Under the pieces are notes generated by a model that saw only the letters and a program-made list of their open reading frames with translations, did not search any database and was not told the DNA's origin. This document shows positions 1 through 8,047 of a stretch of DNA of 64,000 nucleotides, piece by piece (positions within the stretch are counted from its first letter, which is position 1; every line of letters begins with the position of its first letter). Source of the DNA: Alistipes sp. (GTDB taxonomy: Bacteria; Bacteroidota; Bacteroidia; Bacteroidales; Rikenellaceae); assembly GCA_031285405.1 (NCBI GenBank), contig JAITWH010000026.1, positions 1 through 64,000 of the forward strand. Direction: 5' to 3'. The position numbers and the translations under genes are program-made.

Positions 1-137
1 CTAAAATCTACACCCTAAATCTGACCCGCAAAAAACTCTTTTTTGCACCTTTTTTTGACCCGAAATCTGAGGGGTCAATTTGCTCCGCTCAAAGGGGTCA
101 ATTTCATCGGTATTTACACTTAATTCTTAATTGATGT
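1..137. other. non-coding stretch downstream of thiL
   Basis: No gene is visible. It holds an AT hairpin at 28-46 (GCAAAAAA, CTC, TTTTTTGC), which could weakly terminate thiL. A direct repeat GGGGTCAATTT lies at 71-81 and 94-104. Two heptamer units, AATTAAG in the thiL sense direction, lie at about 118-134 just past the thiL stop. Confidence 0.5.
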
Positions 138-1076
138 TCAGAAGTGGGTGAACCCGCGCCACTCTTTTGTGACGGGGGTGCCGTTCTCTATCCAGACGAT
201 CTCCGTGGGGCCGTTCACGATGCGTCCGACGGCGTGGAGCGGCGACCCGAAACGCGCGAGATAATTTTCGGCGAGGCGCGCGAAGTCGTCGGGCGCGGCG
301 GTGAAGAGCAGTTTGTAGTCCTCGCCTCCCGTGACGGCGAGTTCGACAGAAACGGGGGTGGGGATTGCGGAGAGCTCGATTTCGGCTCTAACTTTCGACG
401 CGCGCAGGATGTGCATGAGGTCGGAGGCGAGGCCGTCCGAGAGGTCGATCATGGAGTGTACCTCGGGCCGGCCGCCGAGCCACTCGCCCTCAGCGACTTG
501 CGGGGTGGGGTTGCGATGAATTCGCGCGAGAGGGGTGTCGGGGCGCCCGTCGAGGATGTCGCGCAGCCCCGCCGCCGACTCGCCCAACGGGCCGCACACA
601 ACTACTATGTCGCCCGCCCGCGCGCCCGAACGAAACTTTAGTCTCTCCGCCGCCGTGCGACCGATGACGCACACATTGACCGCGACCCCGCTGAGCGAAC
701 TCGTCGTGTCGCCCCCCGCGAGCGTAACTTCGTGCTGTGCGGAGAGTTCGCGATAGCCATCCATGAACTCGGCGGCCCACTCGCCGCGACACTCTGTCGG
801 TAGTGCGATCGACAGGAACGACGCCATCGGCCGCGCCCCCATCGCCGCGACGTCGCTCAGATTTACCGCCAGTGCCTTGGCCCCTAACTCGCGCGCGGTG
901 GTGGAGTCGCGCAGAAAATGGACACCCTCGACCAGCATGTCGGTGGTCACCACAAACGCGTCGCCGTCCGGTGCGGGCAGCACCGCGCAGTCGTCGCCTA
1001 TGCCGAAAATAATGTCGCCGCGGCCGTTGTCGCCAAACGCGCGCCTGATGCCCTCTATAAATTCGAACTCTCCCAT
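138..1076 (-). CDS. thiL: thiamine-monophosphate kinase ThiL
   Basis: ThiL phosphorylates thiamine monophosphate to thiamine diphosphate with ATP, the last step of cofactor synthesis, in the cytosol. The 312-residue protein shows the family signatures in order: GIGDDCAVLP near the N-terminus (metal and ATP binding), TTDMLVEGVHF, NLSDVAAMGA, GGDTTSS, IDLSDGLASD and GGEDYKLLF near the C-terminus. Length is normal for the AIRS/PurM-like kinase family. I chose the ATG at 1076; a TTG four codons upstream would overlap the promoter. The gene diverges from aroQ with back-to-back promoter boxes, and its transcript would be almost leaderless. Confidence 0.95.
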   Translation of the reverse strand: MGEFEFIEGIRRAFGDNGRGDIIFGIGDDCAVLPAPDGDAFVVTTDMLVEGVHFLRDSTTARELGAKALAVNLSDVAAMGARPMASFLSIALPTECRGEWAAEFMDGYRELSAQHEVTLAGGDTTSSLSGVAVNVCVIGRTAAERLKFRSGARAGDIVVVCGPLGESAAGLRDILDGRPDTPLARIHRNPTPQVAEGEWLGGRPEVHSMIDLSDGLASDLMHILRASKVRAEIELSAIPTPVSVELAVTGGEDYKLLFTAAPDDFARLAENYLARFGSPLHAVGRIVNGPTEIVWIENGTPVTKEWRGFTHF

Positions 1077-1084
1077 AGATGTGT

Positions 1085-1093
1085 GCAAAAATA
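1085..1093 (-). promoter_or_regulatory. thiL promoter -7 box
   Basis: Read on the minus strand this is TATTTTTGC, matching the Bacteroidota -7 consensus TAnnTTTG. It ends nine bases before the thiL ATG, so the mRNA would have almost no leader. It is separated by two bases from the aroQ box on the other strand. Confidence 0.6.
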
Positions 1094-1095
1094 GC

Positions 1096-1104
1096 TATCT
1101 TTGC
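1096..1104 (+). promoter_or_regulatory. aroQ promoter -7 box
   Basis: TATCTTTGC matches TAnnTTTG and sits 20 bases before the aroQ ATG at 1124. Together with the thiL box it forms a near-palindrome, GCAAAAATAGCTATCTTTGC, at 1085-1104. Confidence 0.65.
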
Positions 1105-1123
1105 GCATATAAAACTTGCTGTG

Positions 1124-1540
1124 ATGAAGATATTGATAATAAACGGCCCCAACCTGAATCTGCTTGGCAAGCGCGAGCCCGGAATCTATGGCTCGGCCGA
1201 CTTCGAAACATATCTTGAGAGGCTGCGCGCCGCCCACCCCGACGTTCAGATCGACTATACTCAGTCCAACATCGAGGGCGAGATTATCGACGCGATACAA
1301 CGTGCGGACGGGGGCTTTGATGGTGTGCTGCTGAACGCTGGAGGTTACACCCACACCTCGGTCGCCATTCGCGACGCGATCGGGGCGGTCGGGGTTCCGG
1401 TGGTCGAGGTGCATATCTCGTGCATCCTGGCGCGCGAGGAGTTTCGGCATGTGTCGCTGATCGCGCCTGTGTGCCGTGGCTCGATTATGGGTTTTGGGTT
1501 GGAGAGCTATCGACTGGGGCTGCTGTCGTTCCTCATGTAA
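1124..1540 (+). CDS. aroQ: type II 3-dehydroquinate dehydratase
   Basis: This enzyme dehydrates 3-dehydroquinate to 3-dehydroshikimate in the shikimate pathway (cytosolic dodecamer in the family). The 138-residue protein has INGPNLNLLGKREPGIYG at the start (with the catalytic Tyr), the substrate loop LLNAGGYTHTS, EVHISC (catalytic His region, with Cys where Asn is usual) and AREEFRHVSLIAP. I chose the ATG at 1124 because family homology begins there and the in-frame ATG at 1079 lies upstream of the promoter box. The flippase gene follows after 15 bases, so the two may be co-transcribed. Confidence 0.95.
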   Translation: MKILIINGPNLNLLGKREPGIYGSADFETYLERLRAAHPDVQIDYTQSNIEGEIIDAIQRADGGFDGVLLNAGGYTHTSVAIRDAIGAVGVPVVEVHISCILAREEFRHVSLIAPVCRGSIMGFGLESYRLGLLSFLM

Positions 1541-1555
1541 CGCGCGCGCGAGGAG

Positions 1556-3046
1556 ATGGCTGCCGAGCTGAAGGGGAAAGTCGTGCGCGGATTTGCGTGG
1601 AACGTCGCCGAGAGGGTCGCCTCGGCGCTGTTTCAGGCGTGGGTGGCCATCAACGTCGCCAACCGCCTCTTTCCCGAGGACTACGCGATGAAGGCGATCT
1701 TCGCGGCATTCGTGGTGGTGTTCAACTCGTTTGTCGACAGCGGGTTTTCGCAGGCGCTGATTCGCAATCGCGACGCGTCGAAGGCCGACTATTCGTCGGC
1801 GTTCTGGTTCAACATGGTGGTGTCGGGGGCGGTGTACGGGGTGTTGGTCGGATTGGCCTACCCTGCGTCGCGACTGCTGGATATGCCCGACCTTGTGCTG
1901 TTCGCTCCGGTCTTCTTTTTGGTCGTTCCTCTCGGGGCGTTGGGGATCATTCAGCAGACGGTGCTCACTCGCGAGTTCGACTTTCGGAGGCTCTCGCTCA
2001 TTACGTTTTGCGCCACGGTTTGCAGCGGCGTGGTCAGCGTGGTGTTGGCGTGGAACGGCTTCGGGTTCTGGGCCATCGCGGCGCAACGGGTTGTGCAGAC
2101 GGCGGTCAAGTCGCTGCTGCTGTGGGTGTTCGGACGTTGGCGGCCGTCGATGATTTTTTCGGGCGAGTCGATCCGGCGGATGTTCGGCTACTCGTCGCGG
2201 CTGCTGGGCACCGATCTTCTCAACAACCTCTACGCCAGCATCCCGCAGTTTATAATAGGACGGATACATGGCCCCACGCTGGGCAACTACGAACAGGCGC
2301 GCCAGATTCGCGACCTGCCGCTCAACTCGGCGATGACCTCGATGCAGAGCGTCACCTTTCCGGCGCTGGCGTCGGTGAGCGGCGACGATGACAAGTTCGC
2401 GCGGTCGGTCGGTCGGGTGGTGGGGGCGATCGTCTTTCTGATGTTTCCGATGATGGCGGGGATGGTCGTCGTGGCGGAGGAGCTCTTCGGGATGTTTCTC
2501 GCGCCTCAGTGGCAGGCGTCGGTGCCGTTTTTCCAGATACTGTGCCTCGGGGGATTCGCCACGCCGCTGGCCATCGTATCGTCGAACATCCTGCGCACGC
2601 GGTCGGACGGGCGGGCGGTGCTGCGGGCCGAGATGGTTCGCAAAACGCTTGCTACTGTGATACTTGCGGCGACTATTCCGTTGGGGATTTTCGCCATCAC
2701 GTGGGGCGTCGTTGCCATCGCTTTTGCAGACGCGGCGGTCAGTTTTTTCGCGGCGCGTCGAGAGTCGGCCTACGGATTTCGGGCTTTGGCGCGCGATCTG
2801 TTGCCTGTTTTGGGGCTGACTTTGGTGATGGCCTTTGCCGTGATTTTGGTGGGGGCCGTGGTTGTGCGCCCTGTGCTTTGGGCGGGGTCGTTTGTCTCGG
2901 CTAAGTTCGCCCTCGGGCTGCTTCTGGGGATTAAAGTTCTGACCGGTGCGGTGGTTTATCTCTTTGGTGCGGCGTTGCTTCGGCTTTCGGCTTTTCGGGA
3001 GTTTACGGAATTACTCGGCAAAATAGTAGGGAGGGTGCGCTCCTAA
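1556..3046 (+). CDS. polysaccharide flippase, WzxC/TuaB-like (MOP superfamily)
   Basis: A 496-residue integral membrane protein of about 12-14 helices. N-terminal features such as GFAWNVAERVASALFQ and FVDSGFSQALIRN are typical of oligosaccharide flippases of the Polysacc_synt_3 type, which move lipid-linked sugar repeats across the inner membrane. It follows aroQ after 15 bases. No glycosyltransferases are nearby, so its substrate cannot be deduced. The next gene is AT-rich and has its own promoter, so this unit probably ends here, although I see no clear terminator. Confidence 0.85.
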   Translation: MAAELKGKVVRGFAWNVAERVASALFQAWVAINVANRLFPEDYAMKAIFAAFVVVFNSFVDSGFSQALIRNRDASKADYSSAFWFNMVVSGAVYGVLVGLAYPASRLLDMPDLVLFAPVFFLVVPLGALGIIQQTVLTREFDFRRLSLITFCATVCSGVVSVVLAWNGFGFWAIAAQRVVQTAVKSLLLWVFGRWRPSMIFSGESIRRMFGYSSRLLGTDLLNNLYASIPQFIIGRIHGPTLGNYEQARQIRDLPLNSAMTSMQSVTFPALASVSGDDDKFARSVGRVVGAIVFLMFPMMAGMVVVAEELFGMFLAPQWQASVPFFQILCLGGFATPLAIVSSNILRTRSDGRAVLRAEMVRKTLATVILAATIPLGIFAITWGVVAIAFADAAVSFFAARRESAYGFRALARDLLPVLGLTLVMAFAVILVGAVVVRPVLWAGSFVSAKFALGLLLGIKVLTGAVVYLFGAALLRLSAFREFTELLGKIVGRVRS

Positions 3047-3086
3047 ATGTATTTTGCAGTACACAAGAGAAATAGGTGAGTTTTTA

Positions 3087-3119
3087 TTTGGATCTTATAA
3101 GTTTTATATTTACGTTTGC
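3087..3119 (+). promoter_or_regulatory. promoter of the AT-rich lipoprotein pair
   Basis: A TTTG at 3087-3090 (-33 element) and TACGTTTGC at 3111-3119 (-7 element) are 20 bases apart, the usual Bacteroidota spacing. The lipoprotein start at 3160 follows after a leader of about 35 bases. This supports the signal-peptide start at 3160 and not any start upstream. Confidence 0.65.
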
Positions 3120-3159
3120 GTGAATTCATTTCAAAACACAAACTTTAATAATCAAAACA

Positions 3160-4892
3160 ATGAGAAAACATTTTATTTACCTGCTGTCTGCACTATCCTT
3201 GGTGGGATGTACAGAAGAATTCACCCCCCCTCCTTTCTTGAAGAGGAAGTGACGATTGGGACCCCGCTACGCAATGTAGCTGATGCGGTCTACAACGAAG
3301 TCGCTGATGTGTGGATGATGCCACGAGAGATCCTTCACTCCCCTATGACGAGAGCAGGCACACCCGCCACGCCGGACTCCGAACCGACTCATTATGCACT
3401 TAAAATATACCCACACACCGAAGATGAACAATGGCAGGTTGAAATGATGAAGGATATCCATGTGTCGTATATTCCATTTGGTTACGTACGGTTGACCAGT
3501 AGTGAAGTCAATAATCTGCCGCAGTCAAAGACACGGTCTGTCGATAATGCCTATGCAGAAAAGAGTCCATACACCGTTACTTACGACAATTATGAGAGTA
3601 CCGACGGAGATTCTATAGAGCCAAAGACTTTCCAACTCCCCATTCTGTATGTTGTATGGCCGGTCGGAAAACCTTTGCCCGACAATTTGGAGTATGTGAT
3701 CGACCACGAAGTTTTCATGTCCCCTAACGATTTCACGACTCGTGCAGCATTTGCCTCTGTCGAGCCATATCCAGTACAGCTTTATGTTTATGACCAAGGA
3801 ATCAAAGCACCATTAGCCAATGTCGCTGTAGAGGTTTATACGAACGATTACTTTTATGATCCATGGGACGATCGCGACCGTCCCGGATATTGGACGCTTG
3901 ATGTTATCAATACAGTTACGGATGACAACGGAATGATAGACATAGGGTCTATAGTTGCGACTTATCCGAGTCACTTTCCTAATGATCCCTATTGCCATCT
4001 GTATGTCGAGGTTATTTACAGAGATTCTGAGGGCAGATGGAAGGCGACATCGGGAAACAGTACTATCCCCGAATCTCAAACCGATGGCAGACTATTCCTA
4101 TTCGACTGGAATCCACAGGATGGAGATTACAGTTTCTGGTCGGACGATCGACAGCTGAATCAGATTGCACTGGCTGCCAACTATTTTTTCAACGAACAGA
4201 CCGACTTCCCGAGACCGTCTATTTCCGGCGGGATACAGATCATTGCCAACAGTACCCCGAATCGTCCGACGAGTACAAGCTATATTGGAGGAATGTTCTC
4301 ATACCCAATATCCGGTAGTGGTAACCCTTTAATAGAGATATGGAATAATGGAACCCCTATTGCATCAACTATCGGCACCACACTGCACGAGTTGGGACAC
4401 TTTGCCCACTATAGCAATAACAATAGCGGATACCGAAATACCCTCCTTTTTTTAAAAGAATCTTTTTCTTCATACTCTGGTTGGTATTTTACTCACAGCT
4501 ACTACAAGTCACTCGGCCGTACAATTTATCCCGACCAAGACATTACTGCGCATGGATTGTATGATGGTCAGGGACGACAAATGTGGGATAGAACCACTCT
4601 TGATCACTACACTCCTATTTTGGTGGATTTGACAGATGATATGAATCAAATAGGTTATTACGGCTATTTCAATCCATTGGATTATCCTAACGATAATTTC
4701 AAAAATGTGCCGGCAACTGCGGTATGGAGCATTATTACAGGCAGCCAGAATTGGACATCGTTCAAATTGAAACTCCAAAGCTATGCGGGAACGGGAGCGG
4801 GAAAATATTACACTCTTGCCCAATATTATGAATGGATAGGCACCTTTGAACAATGGTTGGTGCGCTATCCCCAGTACCTTACATTGCTGTAA
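3160..4892 (+). CDS. putative zinc metalloprotease lipoprotein, out of frame at a poly-C tract
   Basis: The start at 3160 gives a clear lipoprotein signal, MRKHFIYLLSALSLVGC, but that frame stops after about 30 codons. The rest of the protein (VTIGTPLRNV onward) is open in another frame. The switch falls at a run of seven C at 3224-3230. One extra C would join them into a 577-residue lipoprotein. The body contains LHELGHFAHY, an HExxH zinc site, with LKESFSSY about 24 residues later offering a possible glutamate ligand. A peptidase role at the cell surface is inferred; I do not recognise the family. The region is AT-rich compared with its neighbours. It is either a slipped-strand phase-variable gene in the OFF state, a pseudogene, or a sequencing error. 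Confidence 0.75.
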
Positions 4893-4895
4893 GTT

Positions 4896-5282
4896 ATGAA
4901 AAAACGATTGCTATTATTGCTTGCCGTTGGAATTTGTTTTTTTACCTCATGTGAAAAGGGGATAGCTGACATTAACGGCACTTTGTGGGGGCTACATAAT
5001 GAATACGAAGAAGGTTGGGACGACACCGTAATAACCTTTACTGCCACTCATGCCACTATTACCACAACATTCAGTAGTAGGGGAGCGGATATATTTACTG
5101 GAACATATACCTATGATCCGCCCAATGTTGAGATAGTTGGAGACACCTGGTTAGAGGATGGGGTTGTGTACGAATTCCCATTCCCTTTGCATCACAGGGG
5201 AACAGTAAAAGGGCAGGTTATGACACTGTCCATAATGGAGTCTCCAGGGTTAGTTTCATTTGGAGATTACAAAAAACAATGA
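4896..5282 (+). CDS. small lipoprotein, function unknown
   Basis: A 128-residue protein with a lipoprotein signal (lipobox TSC at residue 19). The mature part is short and beta-rich in appearance (TVITFTATHATITTTFSS, GTYTYDPPNVEI), like many small Bacteroidales lipoproteins of beta-barrel or immunoglobulin-like fold. It starts three bases after the metalloprotease stop and shares its low GC, so the two form one transcription unit and were probably acquired together. I do not recognise a family. Confidence 0.7.
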   Translation: MKKRLLLLLAVGICFFTSCEKGIADINGTLWGLHNEYEEGWDDTVITFTATHATITTTFSSRGADIFTGTYTYDPPNVEIVGDTWLEDGVVYEFPFPLHHRGTVKGQVMTLSIMESPGLVSFGDYKKQ

Positions 5283-5314
5283 AACCTTCCAAAAAATAGG
5301 GAGATGTAAACAAT

Positions 5315-5360
5315 CGTTCAACTAAGGGCTTAGTTATGTAACTAAGTTCTTAGTTGAACG
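5315..5360. terminator. long two-step hairpin between convergent genes
   Basis: Arms CGTTCAACTAAG and CTTAGTTGAACG enclose a second stem CTTAGTTA/TAACTAAG, separated by GG opposite TT (G-U pairs in RNA). There is no strong U tract after it. It lies between the small lipoprotein and the minus-strand pgi, so it probably acts as a bidirectional terminator. Confidence 0.6.
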
Positions 5361-5390
5361 ACTCGATGCAGTTCTTGTGACTCTTTTGTT

Positions 5391-5496
5391 ACGCGTAGCT
5401 AAAATCGCAGCGACCGTTAACTTCGTTTTCCTCCTCGCGGCTCGGCAAAGTCTGCAAGCAGCCTCTGCTCTCGCTCGCAGCGTCGGTTGCCGCTTA
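5391..5496 (-). repeat. stop-anchored repeat, copy 1 (3' end of pgi)
   Basis: Read on the minus strand, the repeat begins with the pgi stop codon itself, TAAGCGGCAACCGACGCT, then continues through GAGGAGGAAAACGA and AGTTAACGG to end in TTTTAGCTACGC. The same sequence with the same stop-codon start follows rodA at 15413-15530. Its last part is the GCGTAGCTAAA module that recurs throughout the window. Confidence 0.8.
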
Positions 5497-6834
5497 TTGC
5501 AGGCGTTTTTTGATCTCGGCGGTGGCGGATTCGTAGCCGGGCTTTTCGAGGAGGGCGAACATGTTCTTCTTGTAGGCCTCGACGCCGGGTTGGTCGAACG
5601 GATTGACTCCCAGCATGTAGCCGCTGATGCCGCACGCCTTCTCGAAGAAGTAGAGCAGCTCGCCCAGAGTCCCCTCGTCGATGCGCGAAATCTCTACGCG
5701 GATGTTGGGGACGCCGCCGTCGACGTGCGCCAACATGGTTCCCAGTTCGGCCATGCGATTGACCTCGCTGATGCGCTTTCCGGCGAGGAAGTTGAGGCCG
5801 TCGCCGTCGTTGGCGGCGCGCTCGATGCGCATCTCGCGGTGAGGTGCGGCGACGCTGATAACGGTCTCGAACAGAATGCGTTCGCCCTCCTGAATGTACT
5901 GCCCCATCGAGTGGAGGTCGGTCGAGAAGATTACGCCGGCGGGGAAAATCCCCTTGCCCTCCTTGCCCTCGCTCTCGCCGTAGAGCTGCTTCCACCACTC
6001 GGCGAAGTACTGCAACGCGGGTTCGTAGGCGGCGAGTATCTCCACCTTGAAGCCCTTGCGATAGAGGGCCGTGCGCGCGGCGGCGTAGATGGCGGCGGGG
6101 TTCTTGTCGAAAGCGACCTTTGCCGAGGTGGCGGCTTCCATCCTCTGCGAGCCTGCGACCAGTGCGTCGATGTCGACACCCGCGACGGCCAACGGCAGCA
6201 GCCCGACGGGAGTCAGCACCGAGAAGCGTCCGCCCACGTCGTCGGGAATGACGAAGGTCTTGTAGCCCGCCTCGTCGGCGACAACTTTGAGGGCTCCGCG
6301 CGCCGCGTCGGTTATCGCGACGATGCGCTCGGCGGCGTCTTTCGCGCCGTAGCGCCTCTCGATCTCCTGCTTGACTATGCGGAAAGCGATGGCCGGCTCG
6401 GTGGTGGTGCCCGACTTCGAGATTACGATCGTCGCGATGGTGCGATCCTTTACAGCATCCATGAGTTCGGCCATGTAGTCCTCGCTGATGGTGTGGCCGG
6501 CGAAGAGGATCACGGGATCTTTGCGTTCGCTCTGCAGCGACGCGAAGGGATTTTGCAGCGCCTCAAGCACAGCCTTGGTGCCCAAGTAGGAGCCGCCGAT
6601 GCCGATCACGATCACCACCTCGGCCTTGGCGCGCAGAGTAGCCGCGGCCGCCTTGATCTCGGTCAGGAACTCGGGCGTAGTGCTCGAAGGGAGGTTCACC
6701 CACCCGAGGAAGTCGTTGCCCTTGCCCTCGCCGGTGTGGAGCAGGGCGTTGGAGTATTCGGCGTCGCTGCGGAGCGCCTCGAATTCGGCCTGCGGAACGA
6801 AGCCGAAAATTTTGCTGATGTCAGGGTTTGTCAT
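5494..6834 (-). CDS. pgi: glucose-6-phosphate isomerase
   Basis: This enzyme interconverts glucose 6-phosphate and fructose 6-phosphate in glycolysis and gluconeogenesis. The 446-residue protein is of the short bacterial class. Signatures are [17 protein letters not shown] (sugar-phosphate binding), [16 protein letters not shown] (SIS fold), [32 protein letters not shown] and [16 protein letters not shown] near the C-terminus. It lies 12 bases after gpsA in the same direction, so the two form an operon. Its stop codon is the first codon of a dispersed repeat. Confidence 0.97.
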   Translation of the reverse strand: MTNPDISKIFGFVPQAEFEALRSDAEYSNALLHTGEGKGNDFLGWVNLPSSTTPEFLTEIKAAAATLRAKAEVVIVIGIGGSYLGTKAVLEALQNPFASLQSERKDPVILFAGHTISEDYMAELMDAVKDRTIATIVISKSGTTTEPAIAFRIVKQEIERRYGAKDAAERIVAITDAARGALKVVADEAGYKTFVIPDDVGGRFSVLTPVGLLPLAVAGVDIDALVAGSQRMEAATSAKVAFDKNPAAIYAAARTALYRKGFKVEILAAYEPALQYFAEWWKQLYGESEGKEGKGIFPAGVIFSTDLHSMGQYIQEGERILFETVISVAAPHREMRIERAANDGDGLNFLAGKRISEVNRMAELGTMLAHVDGGVPNIRVEISRIDEGTLGELLYFFEKACGISGYMLGVNPFDQPGVEAYKKNMFALLEKPGYESATAEIKKRLQ

Positions 6835-6846
6835 GACGAGCGAAAA

Positions 6847-7890
6847 TTATATAAGTTTGTTGGTTAGATTTCTCATCGTTTTGGACGGAGCCGCCCCGCC
6901 GTACAGAATGTCGTACACGGCCTCGGCTATCGGCATCTCGATTGTCGGCGAGCCGTCGCTGCCGGAGAGCGAGGCGTTGACGTGGCGCACCGTTTCGCTG
7001 GCGTAGTACCCCTCGGCCACGCCGCCAAGCTCCATCTGCGCGACCTTGACGTGCAGACCCTTGCCGATCATCATCCCGAAGCGGCGGTTGCGGCTGAAGG
7101 GCGAGTAGGCCGTCACCAACAGGTCGCCCAGGAAGGCCGAGGTGTCGGTGTCGCGGCCGGCGCAGGGAAAGTTGCCGTCTAAGAAGCGGCGCATCTCGCG
7201 GGCGCCGTTGGATATGAGCACCGACAAAAAGTTGTCGCCGTAGCCCAACCCCGTGGCGATGCCCACCGAGAGGGCGTAGATGTTTTTGAGGATCGCGGCG
7301 TACTCCACCCCGCGAATGTCGTCGGAGATGGTGGTGTGGATGTAGCGCGCCGAGAGTTTGTGTGTCATGATGCGCGCGTTGTCGAGATTGTCGCACGCAA
7401 CGGTCAGATACGACAGCCTTTCGAGCGCGATCTCCTCGGCGTGGCTCGGCCCGCCGATGACGCCCGCCCTGCCCAACGACAGACCGTGCGTGCGTTCCAG
7501 ATATTCGGTGACGCTCAGGTAGTTGCCCGGCACGATGCCCTTGATGGCCGAGATGACGAACTTCTCTGACAGCGGCGTCCGGAGTCCCTCCAGATAGCTC
7601 TTTATGAACGCCGACGGAGCGGCGAGAATCACCACGTCGGCTCCCGCGACCACGCTGTCGATGTCGCCCGAGAGCTCTAACAGCCGCGTGTCGAACTCCA
7701 CGTCGCTCAGGTAGCGCGGGTTGCGCCCCTCGCTGCGCAGCGACTCCAGCACCTCGGGATTGCGGACGAACCATCCGACCCGTCCGCCTTCGAGTCCGGC
7801 GCTGTCGGTGAGAATTTTCACCAGTCCGGTCGCCCAACTGCCGTGCCCTACGACGGCGCACCGCGCCTCTTTATCTATAAGTACGTTCAT
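6847..7890 (-). CDS. gpsA: NAD(P)-dependent glycerol-3-phosphate dehydrogenase
   Basis: GpsA reduces dihydroxyacetone phosphate to sn-glycerol 3-phosphate, the backbone for phospholipids. The 347-residue protein opens with a Rossmann dinucleotide site, VVGHGSWATGLVKIL, followed by SAIKGIVPG, GPSHAEEIA and a C-terminal helical domain with KNIYALSVGIATGLGYGDN. Length is typical. It is the first gene of a gpsA-pgi pair driven from a promoter box just upstream of its start. Confidence 0.95.
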   Translation of the reverse strand: MNVLIDKEARCAVVGHGSWATGLVKILTDSAGLEGGRVGWFVRNPEVLESLRSEGRNPRYLSDVEFDTRLLELSGDIDSVVAGADVVILAAPSAFIKSYLEGLRTPLSEKFVISAIKGIVPGNYLSVTEYLERTHGLSLGRAGVIGGPSHAEEIALERLSYLTVACDNLDNARIMTHKLSARYIHTTISDDIRGVEYAAILKNIYALSVGIATGLGYGDNFLSVLISNGAREMRRFLDGNFPCAGRDTDTSAFLGDLLVTAYSPFSRNRRFGMMIGKGLHVKVAQMELGGVAEGYYASETVRHVNASLSGSDGSPTIEMPIAEAVYDILYGGAAPSKTMRNLTNKLI

Positions 7891-7896
7891 CGAGTT

Positions 7897-7905
7897 GCAA
7901 AACTA
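7897..7905 (-). promoter_or_regulatory. gpsA-pgi promoter -7 box
   Basis: On the minus strand the sequence is TAGTTTTGC, matching TAnnTTTG, seven bases upstream of the gpsA ATG. The transcript would be nearly leaderless, as for thiL. Confidence 0.5.
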
Positions 7906-7962
7906 ATAAAAAAAAACTATTTTTACGGAGCTCCGCTCTCGTTTATATAGGCTGCGCCTCGG

Positions 7963-8009
7963 GAATGCTCAAATAAATTTGGCATTCCGCTCGGCTTGCA
8001 CTATATTTG
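7963..8009 (+). promoter_or_regulatory. purH promoter with inverted repeat
   Basis: TATATTTG at 8002-8009 is the -7 box and TTTG at 7978-7981 the -33 element, 20 bases apart. The -33 element lies inside an inverted repeat at 7963-7987: GAATGC-t-CAAAT, two A, ATTTG-GCATTC. Such a dyad covering the -33 element looks like an operator, possibly for purine control, but I cannot name a regulator. Confidence 0.6.
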
Positions 8010-8047
8010 TGGGTTATTTCACCACCTAAAAGATTAATGAAGAAAGT

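Noticed and set aside
3054..3159. A start for the metalloprotease at 3054, giving one long frame.
   Set aside because: That start lies upstream of the promoter and gives no signal peptide; the lipoprotein start at 3160 fits promoter and leader, which implies the poly-C frameshift instead.
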